Shown here piece by piece: positions 1-5,583 of a DNA stretch of 5,599 nucleotides; position 1 is the stretch's first letter; the number at the start of each line of letters is the position of its first letter. Origin of the DNA: CAZTZY01 sp964617765 (GTDB taxonomy: Bacteria > Pseudomonadota > Gammaproteobacteria > Pseudomonadales > DT-91); assembly GCA_964617765.1 (NCBI GenBank), contig CAZTZY010000136.1, positions 1 through 5,599 on the forward strand, in the 5' to 3' direction. Made by a program: the position numbers and the translations under genes. The notes below the pieces were generated by a model. That model was given only the letters and a program-made list of their open reading frames with translations, was not told the DNA's origin and made no database searches.

Positions 1-635
1 AAGAAGTAGAGTTTAATGTGCGTTTTCCGGGGCAGTATTATGACAAGGAGACGGGCTTAACCTACAATTACTATCGGGATTATGATGCTGAGAAAGGCAG
101 GTATGTGCAAAGTGATCCGATTGGGTTAAGAGGCGGGATTAATACATATGCTTATGCGTTAGGCAATCCGATTAGATATGTCGATTTCTATGGGTTGATT
201 GTAAAGGTATGCACTAGACCGATTAATATTGAATGGATACCTGAAATAATTACTAAATATATTCTACCCAATCATACCTGGATTAAAACTGATACCTTTG
301 AATCTGGAATGGGAGGAGCATGTTTAATTCCGGGGCAAGGATGTGCAGACGTACCATATGTAACAGAGATTCAAACGAAGGATCATTCTGGTCAATCATT
401 AATGCCTGATTCAGATTGCATGGAAATGCAGAATGTAGATGAACAATGTGTTGATAAGATAATAAAGCCTGGTCAATCTTTGGGAGCTAATAGTCCGTCT
501 AATGGTAAATGGGATATGGCTAATCAATGTCAGGCCTTTGCTTGGGATACAATCAGGCAATGCGCATATGGATCACAGATAGGCCCAGAATTACCATATT
601 CGTCTGCTGGTGTTGGTAAGGTAGGTAAATTATGA
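1..635 (+). CDS. Rhs-family protein, C-terminal end with variable toxin-like tip (5' end outside window)
   Basis: The frame is open to the left edge, so this is the 3' part of a much longer gene; the GTG at 18 is only an internal valine. Residues are numbered from that codon. Residues 2-60 are the conserved end of the Rhs core: RFPGQYYDKETGL, a YNYYRDYD stretch, GRYVQSDPIGLRGG and NTYAYALGNP. The core closes with P51-x4-DFYGL60, a variant of the usual PxxxxDPxGL boundary where the core shell is autocleaved. Residues 61-205 are the variable tip. It has an HTW motif (H86) and, much later, NQCQAFAWD (C171), in the His-then-Cys order of circularly permuted papain-like folds (LRAT/NlpC-P60-like). 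Seven cysteines suggest use outside the cytoplasm. Rhs tips are usually toxins delivered by type VI secretion or related routes. The tip's chemistry is inferred from two motifs only. The stop codon overlaps the next gene by four bases. Confidence 0.9.
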   Translation, partial: EVEFNVRFPGQYYDKETGLTYNYYRDYDAEKGRYVQSDPIGLRGGINTYAYALGNPIRYVDFYGLIVKVCTRPINIEWIPEIITKYILPNHTWIKTDTFESGMGGACLIPGQGCADVPYVTEIQTKDHSGQSLMPDSDCMEMQNVDEQCVDKIIKPGQSLGANSPSNGKWDMANQCQAFAWDTIRQCAYGSQIGPELPYSSAGVGKVGKL

Positions 636-865
636 GTGGTAATAAACCGTTAATATGGCTCTTGGTTGGTATTTTAGAGTTTTTTTTGGGATGTATATTA
701 TTAGTTTTTGGTTATTTCTCAGGATGGAATGCTGATGTTTCAGGCTTAGAGTCGAATATACAGTCACCTATTCTGATATATTCATCCTTCTTTATTATTG
801 TCCTAGGTGTTTACACTGTAATAAGCTCAATACGTAAAGCTAATAAGATTGAAAGGGATAAATAA
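632..865 (+). CDS. Small two-helix membrane protein, candidate immunity protein for the Rhs tip
   Basis: This is a 77-residue protein whose ATG overlaps the TGA of the rhs gene (ATGA, 632-635), so translation is probably coupled. A purine-rich stretch (GGTAAGGTAGG, about 616-626) could serve as the ribosome site. Two hydrophobic segments are visible, at about residues 6-29 (PLIWLLVGILEFFLGC start) and 46-66 (ILIYSSFFIIVLGVYTVISS). They are joined by a short polar loop and followed by a basic/charged tail, RKANKIERDK. I do not recognise a named family. The call rests on position: the gene directly after a variable Rhs tip normally encodes the cognate immunity protein. A membrane location would fit a toxin acting in the periplasm or on the membrane. 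Its GC is about 32% by hand count, lower than every neighbour, as is common for immunity genes that move with their toxin. It could instead be an unrelated orphan membrane protein. Confidence 0.72.
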   Translation: MSGNKPLIWLLVGILEFFLGCILLVFGYFSGWNADVSGLESNIQSPILIYSSFFIIVLGVYTVISSIRKANKIERDK

Positions 866-968
866 TTATAATAGAAAATTTGTGGCGCCCACTCGCTAAA
901 ATTCCTTTAATAAAATGTCTTATAGTGAACATCTCAGAACCCCCACTTCTTGTCGCTATCAGTTTTCT
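866..968. other. Convergent intergenic gap
   Basis: This gap separates the 3' end of the immunity candidate from the 3' end of polB on the other strand. I see no ORF, no RNA gene and no convincing terminator. The only inverted repeat is a 4-bp stem with a 3-base loop (GTGGCGCCCAC, 882-892), and it has no T-run on either strand. Confidence 0.5.
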
Positions 969-3353
969 TTAAGAATGAAACAACCCCATCTGTGCCTGAA
1001 TGAATGTGTTAAACGACAAACCCATAAAAGGCAATATGGCCTCGGCTACGGGGCGTAATTGTTTGTCGATATAATGTTCGTAATCGAGCGGGTGCATCTG
1101 GTAATCAACAGGTTCGGCGCCTTGATGTGTGATCACATAATTTATCCAGCCCTTGTTTTGATATTGCAATGGCTGGTTATTGAGACGGTTGAATTCATCG
1201 GCAATACGTGCCGCGCGAACATGCGGTGGTATATTTTTTACATAAAGATGTAAAGGTTGCCGCAGGCGTTTACGATAGATCAGTTGGTGGTCACGTAAAC
1301 CGGCGCGGGTTTCGCTGATGATTTGTTCTATAAAAATGGAGGGATCCTTGTCGTGAAAGACGCAATCATATAATTCACGCTGGAAAATTTTCGCCAGTTC
1401 TGTCCAGTCGGTTCTTACGCTTTCCAGACCTTTGAATATGATTTCTTCTTCGATGTGATCGCCTTTTTTGTGCTGTATCAATCCGGCATAGCGTTTTTTG
1501 CTGCCCATTTCAGAGCCGCGGATGGTGGGCATTAAAAAGCGGCTGTAATGGTTATCGAATTCAATTTCCAGATAACAGTCCAGTTGATGCTCAACTCGAA
1601 TCTTGTAACGCCAGTTGTCATTGATTTCGTTTTGCAAGGCAATAGCGATGTTGTGGCATTCATCTAGGGAGGATTCTTCAGGCAACAGGATGAAGATGGA
1701 ATCGGTATCGCCATAGATAACGTCATAGCCCATTTGTTCTATCCATTCTGCCGTGTGTTGCAGTATTTCATGGCCACGTATTGTGATGGAGCTGGCCAGG
1801 CGGGTATCGTAAAAGCGGCAGCCGCCGGAACCCAGAACGCCATAAAAGGAATTCATGATGATTTTGATGGCCTGTGAGCGGGCATCATCCCTGTTCTTTT
1901 TCGCTTCGTCCCGTTCTTGCCACAGTTGTGTGATGATGTCGGGCAGGAAGTGTTTGTCGCGGGAAAACAGCGCGCCTTTAAAGCCTTCAATCGCTTCTTC
2001 GGGGTGTAGTAAGCCTTCAATCAAACCTAGCGGGTCGATTTTGAAGGTGCGGATGATAGAAGGGTACAGGCTCTTGAAATCTAACACTACTACATTATGG
2101 TACAGGCCGGGTCGGGAATTCATCACATAACCGCCGGGGCTGGCCAAGCCACCACCTTCGGGTAAATTGGGTGCTATGTAGCCGGCCCTGTGCAGGTGAG
2201 GTAAGTACAGGTTGGTGAATGCGGCTACCGAGCCACCTTGTTTGTCGAGTTCGAGGCCGGTGAGCTGGCTGCGAAAAACCAGGAAATCGAGTAACCGTGT
2301 TTTTTCAAAGATATCCCATACGAGTATGCAATCCTCGAGATTGTAGATTGCCAGTTTTTCCTTGTTGTGTAAAAAATTATGGGTAATTTCATCCAGGCGA
2401 TTTTCGGTGTCATCTATTTTTTTACCGCGACCGAGCAAGGATTGGGCTACGAATTCCAGGCTGAAACTGGGAAAACTGTAGGTGGCGGTTTTCAGGCTGT
2501 CTATGCCATCAATCACCATGCGGCCGGCAATGCTGATAAATCCTTGTTGTTGGTCGGCACGGCTCTCTCGCCATGTGGCCGCAGTATCGTCTCGGCCTAA
2601 CAGGAGTTGCATGCTGTGTTTCTCTGCGCGCTGTAACAGTAAACGGCAATCGAAGTTGATGATGTTCCAGCCAATAATGATATCGGGATCCATCAGCTTG
2701 ATCGTAGTTATCAGGGCGTTCAGCAGGGCTTTTTCATCGGTTACCCAGGTTATCCACTCAGGGGCATCTTGTGGTTCGCCTATCATTAACACATTTTTGT
2801 AGAGGTGTTCCTTATTGTAGCTATACAGGCCAATTGAATACAGTTCGCCTGAGAATGCACATTCAATATCCAGGGAAATGACGTTTAATCGGGGTGTATA
2901 GCTGGAAGGACGAATTTTCACTGCATGATATTCGTTATAGGCAGGCTGTTTGGTTAAGTGACCCGTAAATTCCATGGAGCCATAGATAAAACGTTCCATT
3001 AAAAAGCGGTCACTGAGCCGGATGTCGGCTTCATAAAAAGGGATGTGGGCTTTGTTGAGCAAGGCTTGCGCATCAAAAGCATCGCGCTGGGTATGAAAAT
3101 AGAGGCCGAGGACAGGTTCTTGCGCAAATGTTTTCAGTGCCAATACCTTGAGTTCGCATTTTTTCGCCAATGGTTGCAAGGCATTCCTGATGGCAGATTC
3201 ATGGTTTAATTCCGTAAAAAATGTCGGTTTTTCACCTTCAATAACCAGTTTTACCGGCCCGTTTTCAGTGCTTAGCCAATAGGTAATCACTGTTTGCCGG
3301 TTGTGGTCCTGGCTTTGCCGGGTTAATAAAAAACCTTGTTCAATAGTATTCAC
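969..3353 (-). CDS. polB: DNA polymerase II (family B)
   Basis: This is a family B DNA polymerase with 3'-5' proofreading, used in replication restart and translesion/repair synthesis. It has 794 residues, against 783 in E. coli Pol II. Exonuclease motifs are intact: ExoI SLDIE (D162, E164), ExoII NIINFD (D235), ExoIII YNLED (Y337, D341). Polymerase motif A is DFKSLYPSII (D425), motif B KIIMNSFYG (K497, N501, Y504, G505), and motif C YGDTDS (D549, D551), followed by GSKKRYAG (619-622). The C-terminus carries QMGLF (788-792), matching the QLGLF sliding-clamp-binding tail of E. coli Pol II, but with two extra residues (HS). The start is GTG at 3353-3351. The frame has a stop just upstream (TGA, complement of 3363-3365), and EQGFLLTR aligns with the E. 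coli start QAGFILTR. The gene is divergent from the DUF3820 operon. E. coli polB is LexA-controlled, but I see no CTG-N10-CAG box upstream here. All catalytic residues are present, so it should be active. Confidence 0.97.
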   Translation of the reverse strand: MNTIEQGFLLTRQSQDHNRQTVITYWLSTENGPVKLVIEGEKPTFFTELNHESAIRNALQPLAKKCELKVLALKTFAQEPVLGLYFHTQRDAFDAQALLNKAHIPFYEADIRLSDRFLMERFIYGSMEFTGHLTKQPAYNEYHAVKIRPSSYTPRLNVISLDIECAFSGELYSIGLYSYNKEHLYKNVLMIGEPQDAPEWITWVTDEKALLNALITTIKLMDPDIIIGWNIINFDCRLLLQRAEKHSMQLLLGRDDTAATWRESRADQQQGFISIAGRMVIDGIDSLKTATYSFPSFSLEFVAQSLLGRGKKIDDTENRLDEITHNFLHNKEKLAIYNLEDCILVWDIFEKTRLLDFLVFRSQLTGLELDKQGGSVAAFTNLYLPHLHRAGYIAPNLPEGGGLASPGGYVMNSRPGLYHNVVVLDFKSLYPSIIRTFKIDPLGLIEGLLHPEEAIEGFKGALFSRDKHFLPDIITQLWQERDEAKKNRDDARSQAIKIIMNSFYGVLGSGGCRFYDTRLASSITIRGHEILQHTAEWIEQMGYDVIYGDTDSIFILLPEESSLDECHNIAIALQNEINDNWRYKIRVEHQLDCYLEIEFDNHYSRFLMPTIRGSEMGSKKRYAGLIQHKKGDHIEEEIIFKGLESVRTDWTELAKIFQRELYDCVFHDKDPSIFIEQIISETRAGLRDHQLIYRKRLRQPLHLYVKNIPPHVRAARIADEFNRLNNQPLQYQNKGWINYVITHQGAEPVDYQMHPLDYEHYIDKQLRPVAEAILPFMGLSFNTFIQAQMGLFHS

Positions 3354-3388
3354 GGTTATATTTCATGGTGCGGAGGTTAGATGCGTGC

Positions 3389-3396
3389 ATTATAAT
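3389..3396. promoter_or_regulatory. Palindromic -10-like box (ATTATAAT) between divergent genes
   Basis: ATTATAAT is its own reverse complement, so a perfect TATAAT reads on both strands: 3391-3396 on plus and 3394-3389 on minus. On the plus strand it lies 34 bases before the ATG at 3431. On the minus strand it lies 35 bases before the polB GTG at 3353. Both distances suit a transcription start about 7 bases downstream. No good -35 hexamer is visible at 16-18 bases on either side, and there is no extended -10 TG, so the site is weak evidence on its own. It could drive either or both genes. Confidence 0.35.
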
Positions 3397-3430
3397 CGCC
3401 ATATCAGCCGAAGAATGCACTATTTACATC

Positions 3431-3646
3431 ATGCAAGAACAGGATTTGCTCGACGCCATTAACCAGACCATGCCTTTTGGTAAATACAAGGGCAGGAAAT
3501 TACTGGAATTGCCTGAACCTTATCTGGTGTGGTTCCATGCCAAGGGGTTTCCCCAGGGCAAGTTGGGTGCGCAATTGGCATTGATGTATGAAGTGAAACT
3601 CAATGGACTGGAATCAATGCTTCGACCTTTATTAAAAGATCATTAA
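3431..3646 (+). CDS. DUF3820 family protein
   Basis: This is a 71-residue cytosolic protein matching the DUF3820 pattern (also described as a putative quorum-sensing-regulated virulence factor family). It has MPFGKYKG (14-21), LPEPYLVWF (27-35), KGFPQGKLG (38-46) and NGLE (58-61). The biochemical role of the family is not established to my knowledge. The motif order and length are typical of a complete member. A longer frame begins at 3365, but the ATG at 3431 is preferred. The 22 extra residues would cross the -10-like box, are cysteine/isoleucine-rich, and do not resemble the family. No strong Shine-Dalgarno is seen before 3431, so the exact start is the least certain part. It is the first gene of a probable four-gene run, with a 27-base gap to the TerC gene. 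Confidence 0.85.
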   Translation: MQEQDLLDAINQTMPFGKYKGRKLLELPEPYLVWFHAKGFPQGKLGAQLALMYEVKLNGLESMLRPLLKDH

Positions 3647-3662
3647 CTTTTTACCCCGTTGT

Positions 3663-3666
3663 GGAG
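3663..3666 (+). promoter_or_regulatory. Ribosome binding site deciding the TerC start
   Basis: GGAG lies 7 bases before the ATG at 3674. This favours that codon over the in-frame TTG at 3659, which has no such site in front of it. Confidence 0.7.
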
Positions 3667-3673
3667 TTTGTGT

Positions 3674-4426
3674 ATGTTTGAGTGGATTGCTAGCCCTGAA
3701 GCCTGGATTTCTCTGGGAACCCTGTTTGCCCTGGAAATCGTACTGGGTATCGATAACATTATTTTTATCTCTATTCTGGTTGGGCGAGTACCTCCGGAAA
3801 AACGCAATTTTACCCGCCGTTTCGGTTTGTTGTTGGCCATGGCTACTCGTCTTGCCTTGCTGTTTTCGATTGCCTGGGTCGCCAGCCTGATTGAACCGTG
3901 GTTTACCATCATGGGTTATGAAATTTCTGGTCGTGATGTCATCCTCATTCTGGGTGGTCTGTTTTTACTGGTAAAAGCCACTATGGAAATTCATGAGAGC
4001 CTGGAAGGTGTTGAGGGTGGTGATAACTTGCCAGCGTCTGCATCTGTAGCAGCGATTTTGTTCCAGATTGCCATTCTCGATATCGTTTTTTCGTTAGATT
4101 CAGTGATTACAGCAGTCGGTTTGGCGGATCATGTGTCGATTATGGCTATTGCGATTATTGGTGCTGTGGGTGTGATGATGTTTGCTGCCAAGCCGATTGG
4201 TGATTTTGTGGATGAACATCCCACCATAAAAATTCTGGCCTTGTCATTTTTGGTGTTGGTAGGTACAACATTAATGGCTGAAGGTTTTGATGTGCATGTG
4301 CCCAAGGCATATATCTATTTTTCCATGGCATTCTCGGTGGTAGTGGAAATGATCAATTTGCGTCTGCGCAAAAAAGCGCCGCACAATCCGGTCAAATTGA
4401 TTCAGGAAATTACCGAACAAAAATAA
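3674..4426 (+). CDS. ygdQ: TerC family integral membrane protein (YgdQ-like)
   Basis: This is a 250-residue inner-membrane protein with about seven hydrophobic segments (roughly residues 12-34, 50-72, 86-104, 124-147, 153-172, 186-204, 212-228). It carries the paired acidic family motifs EIVLGIDN (21-28, D27) and DIVFSLDSVITAVG (136-149, D142), plus GDFVDEHP (176-183) and a VPKAYIYFSMAFS stretch (209-221). The match along the length is to E. coli YgdQ, which lacks the C-terminal CBS/CorC domains of the longer YoaE/YegH type; this protein lacks them too. TerC-family proteins are linked to metal ion export, notably manganese, and some members to tellurite resistance. The substrate of the YgdQ branch is not something I can state. 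Numbering is from the ATG at 3674, which has GGAG at good spacing. It lies between DUF3820 and a secreted His-rich protein, so a metal-related role is plausible (inference). Confidence 0.93.
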   Translation: MFEWIASPEAWISLGTLFALEIVLGIDNIIFISILVGRVPPEKRNFTRRFGLLLAMATRLALLFSIAWVASLIEPWFTIMGYEISGRDVILILGGLFLLVKATMEIHESLEGVEGGDNLPASASVAAILFQIAILDIVFSLDSVITAVGLADHVSIMAIAIIGAVGVMMFAAKPIGDFVDEHPTIKILALSFLVLVGTTLMAEGFDVHVPKAYIYFSMAFSVVVEMINLRLRKKAPHNPVKLIQEITEQK

Positions 4427-4442
4427 TACTCGGGTTTAATGT

Positions 4443-4447
4443 GAGGA
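4443..4447 (+). promoter_or_regulatory. Ribosome binding site deciding the His-rich protein start
   Basis: GAGGA is 8 bases before the ATG at 4456 but only 2 bases before the ATG at 4450, and it lies inside the extension that would begin at GTG 4441. It therefore selects 4456, which also gives a normal signal peptide beginning MKIKK. Confidence 0.7.
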
Positions 4448-4455
4448 ATATGACG

Positions 4456-5004
4456 ATGAAAATTAAAAAAGTAACGGGATTATCTGTAGTGGCTTACATA
4501 GCTGGTTGCATAGCGGCTTGCGTATTGGCTGTGCCTGCGCTAGCTGATAAAGATAAAACAAAAGAGAAGGTAAAGGATGTATATACCCAAGAACAGCAAG
4601 ACAAGATAAAGGAAAAATCACACCATAAGAATGATGGGGTTGAAAGCGAAGATCATCACATTCACTCCCGTGGCAATGATGAAGATGAAAATCATGATAA
4701 TGAAGCTAATGGTAACGAAGGCCATCATCCACATCAGGGTAAAAAAATAAAACACAAACATATGCCCAAAGGTCTTGAAAAGAAAGTAGAGCGAGGCGGT
4801 GAATTACCTCCAGGCTGGCAAACCAAGGTGAAAGCTGGAGAGGTGTTAGACCCGGTTGTTTATGCCAAAAGAAAAGTGTTGAAGCCTGTTGATAAAGACG
4901 GTAATGAGTTGATTCAGGTGGAAGATAAAATTCTGAAAGTTTACCAGAAGACTCGCGAGGTTCGCGAGATTGTCGATGCCATCAACGCTGTGAACGATCA
5001 ATAA
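4456..5004 (+). CDS. Secreted histidine/acidic-rich protein with RcnB/CigR-like C-terminus
   Basis: This is a 182-residue exported protein from the ATG at 4456. Residues 1-30 are a signal peptide: basic MKIKK, a hydrophobic core, and cleavage expected after ALA30. A lipobox-like IAGC18 is also present, but the hydrophobic stretch runs on past C18, so signal peptidase I is favoured. Residues 31-54 are lysine-rich and charged. Residues 55-102 are low-complexity with 11 histidines (56, 57, 67, 68, 70, 80, 90, 91, 93, 100, 102) interspersed with Asp/Glu, a typical metal-binding composition. Residues 103-163 read MPKGLEKKVERGGELPPGW, then KVKAGEVL, then ELIQVEDKILKVY. This resembles the 'PPGxxxxxxxGxxLPPG' to 'vGxxxvLid' arrangement of periplasmic RcnB/CigR-type proteins. 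The last 20 residues are a charged helix. The gene starts 29 bases after the TerC gene. Function is not established; periplasmic metal buffering is the inference. Confidence 0.82.
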   Translation: MKIKKVTGLSVVAYIAGCIAACVLAVPALADKDKTKEKVKDVYTQEQQDKIKEKSHHKNDGVESEDHHIHSRGNDEDENHDNEANGNEGHHPHQGKKIKHKHMPKGLEKKVERGGELPPGWQTKVKAGEVLDPVVYAKRKVLKPVDKDGNELIQVEDKILKVYQKTREVREIVDAINAVNDQ

Positions 5005-5027
5005 AGGGTCAAAGTTAGAAAGTGAGC

Positions 5028-5032
5028 AGGAG
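5028..5032 (+). promoter_or_regulatory. Ribosome binding site deciding the last gene's start
   Basis: AGGAG is 7 bases before the ATG at 5040. It falls inside the six-residue extension that a start at GTG 5022 would add, so 5040 is preferred. Confidence 0.75.
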
Positions 5033-5039
5033 TGGCATT

Positions 5040-5414
5040 ATGAAAATATCGATCAAGTTTATTCTGGTGGCGGCCTGTTATGGTTTGATTGGCCTGCTGA
5101 TGGGTATGGCCATGGGTATTATGGAAAATTTTATATTAATGCCGGCACACGCTCATTTAAATTTGTTAGGCTGGTTTGCATTAACCTTGTATGGTTTAAC
5201 TTATGGTTTATTTCCGGTATTGGGTGAATCGAAGTTGGCGACGGTACAATTTTATGTGGCCAATGCGGGTTTGGTATTGATGATTCCTTCGTTGATTATA
5301 TTGTTGCTGGGTGACAAAACCTTTATCCCGGTAATGGCAATGGGTGAAGTATGTACTGTGATTGCACTGGTTTTATTTATTGTTAACCTGTTTCAACATC
5401 GCAATAGTATTTAG
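5040..5414 (+). CDS. Four-helix membrane protein resembling a fragment of heme-copper oxidase subunit I
   Basis: This is a 124-residue integral membrane protein with four hydrophobic segments, at about residues 5-28, 38-60, 68-90 and 95-117. Between the first two is HAHLNLLGW (37-45). It resembles the His-bearing helix II motif of cbb3-type oxidase subunit I and NnrS-like proteins, where a histidine ligates heme. Stand-alone proteins of this size with an HAHLNLLGW-type motif occur in proteobacteria, usually annotated as hypothetical or cytochrome-oxidase-like. A full oxidase subunit I has about 12 helices and six conserved ligand histidines; only H37, H39 and a C-terminal H120 exist here, so it cannot be an oxidase. 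Heme or metal binding at H37/H39 is possible but unproven. It lies 35 bases after the His-rich gene and is probably in the same operon. The N-terminal helix is glycine/methionine-rich (GLLMGMAMGIMEN). Confidence 0.82.
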   Translation: MKISIKFILVAACYGLIGLLMGMAMGIMENFILMPAHAHLNLLGWFALTLYGLTYGLFPVLGESKLATVQFYVANAGLVLMIPSLIILLLGDKTFIPVMAMGEVCTVIALVLFIVNLFQHRNSI

Positions 5415-5500
5415 GCGGTCGCTGAATAAGTGTCATGTTGAACCCTTCACAAATTCAGTGCAGGCTTCGTGAGAAATTTGACAACCTGAATTGAAAATAT

Positions 5501-5529
5501 TCTTCACGGCTTTAAAAATGAAGAGTTTT
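5501..5529 (+). terminator. Possible weak intrinsic terminator of the four-gene run
   Basis: TCTTCA (5501-5506) pairs perfectly with TGAAGA (5519-5524) around a 12-base loop, and TTTT follows at 5526-5529. The stem is short and only two of six pairs are G-C, so folding would be weak. Its location 86 bases after the last stop codon suits the end of the operon. Confidence 0.25.
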
Positions 5530-5555
5530 CCCAGGTTCCATTTGCTAAGTTAACG

Positions 5556-5583
5556 CCGGGTAAGGTTTTAAATAATTGCCCGG
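5556..5583. repeat. Inverted repeat, 8-bp GC-rich stem
   Basis: CCGGGTAA (5556-5563) pairs with TTGCCCGG (5576-5583), with one G-U pair on the plus strand, around the loop GGTTTTAAATAA. A second inverted repeat, GGTAA (5582-5586) with TTACC (5592-5596), shares two bases with it, so the two stems cannot both form fully. The second is followed by TTT at the window edge. It is unclear whether this is a regulatory structure or chance within a coding edge. Confidence 0.3.

Noticed and set aside
882..892. GTGGCGCCCAC inverted repeat as a terminator or recombination site
   Set aside because: The stem is only four base pairs, there is no T-run on either strand and no partner copy in the window.
1059..1253. 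Plus-strand open frame inside polB
   Set aside because: It is antisense to strongly conserved polB sequence, has no ribosome site and shows no recognisable protein character.
1855..2130. Plus-strand open frame of 91 codons inside polB
   Set aside because: It is a shadow of the polB motif A region. Its Ser/Cys-rich composition is typical of antisense frames.
2225..2413. Minus-strand frame overlapping polB in another register
   Set aside because: polB is intact through this stretch, with ExoIII motif and spacing as expected, so there is no frameshift to explain it.
2379..2802. Two overlapping plus-strand frames inside polB
   Set aside because: Both are antisense to the exonuclease domain and match no family.
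3365..3430. N-terminal extension of the DUF3820 protein
   Set aside because: It crosses the -10-like box, is not family-like, and an ATG at 3431 gives a full-length member.
3678..3890. Plus-strand frame shifted relative to TerC
   Set aside because: It is an out-of-frame shadow of the TerC gene, whose own frame carries all family motifs.
3643..3912. Minus-strand frame of 89 codons over the TerC start
   Set aside because: It is antisense to conserved TerC coding sequence and lacks support.
3674..4426. Calling the TerC protein a tellurite resistance determinant
   Set aside because: No other ter genes (terA, terB, terD, terE, terZ) are present, and the protein belongs to the YgdQ branch, so resistance should not be read from the family name.
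5452..5492. AATTCAG...CTGAATT inverted repeat
   Set aside because: A 7-bp AT-rich stem with a 27-base loop and no T-run is weak as a terminator or operator.
5435..5494. 19-codon plus-strand frame (starts MLNPSQIQCRL)
   Set aside because: It has no ribosome site, and this length is expected by chance.
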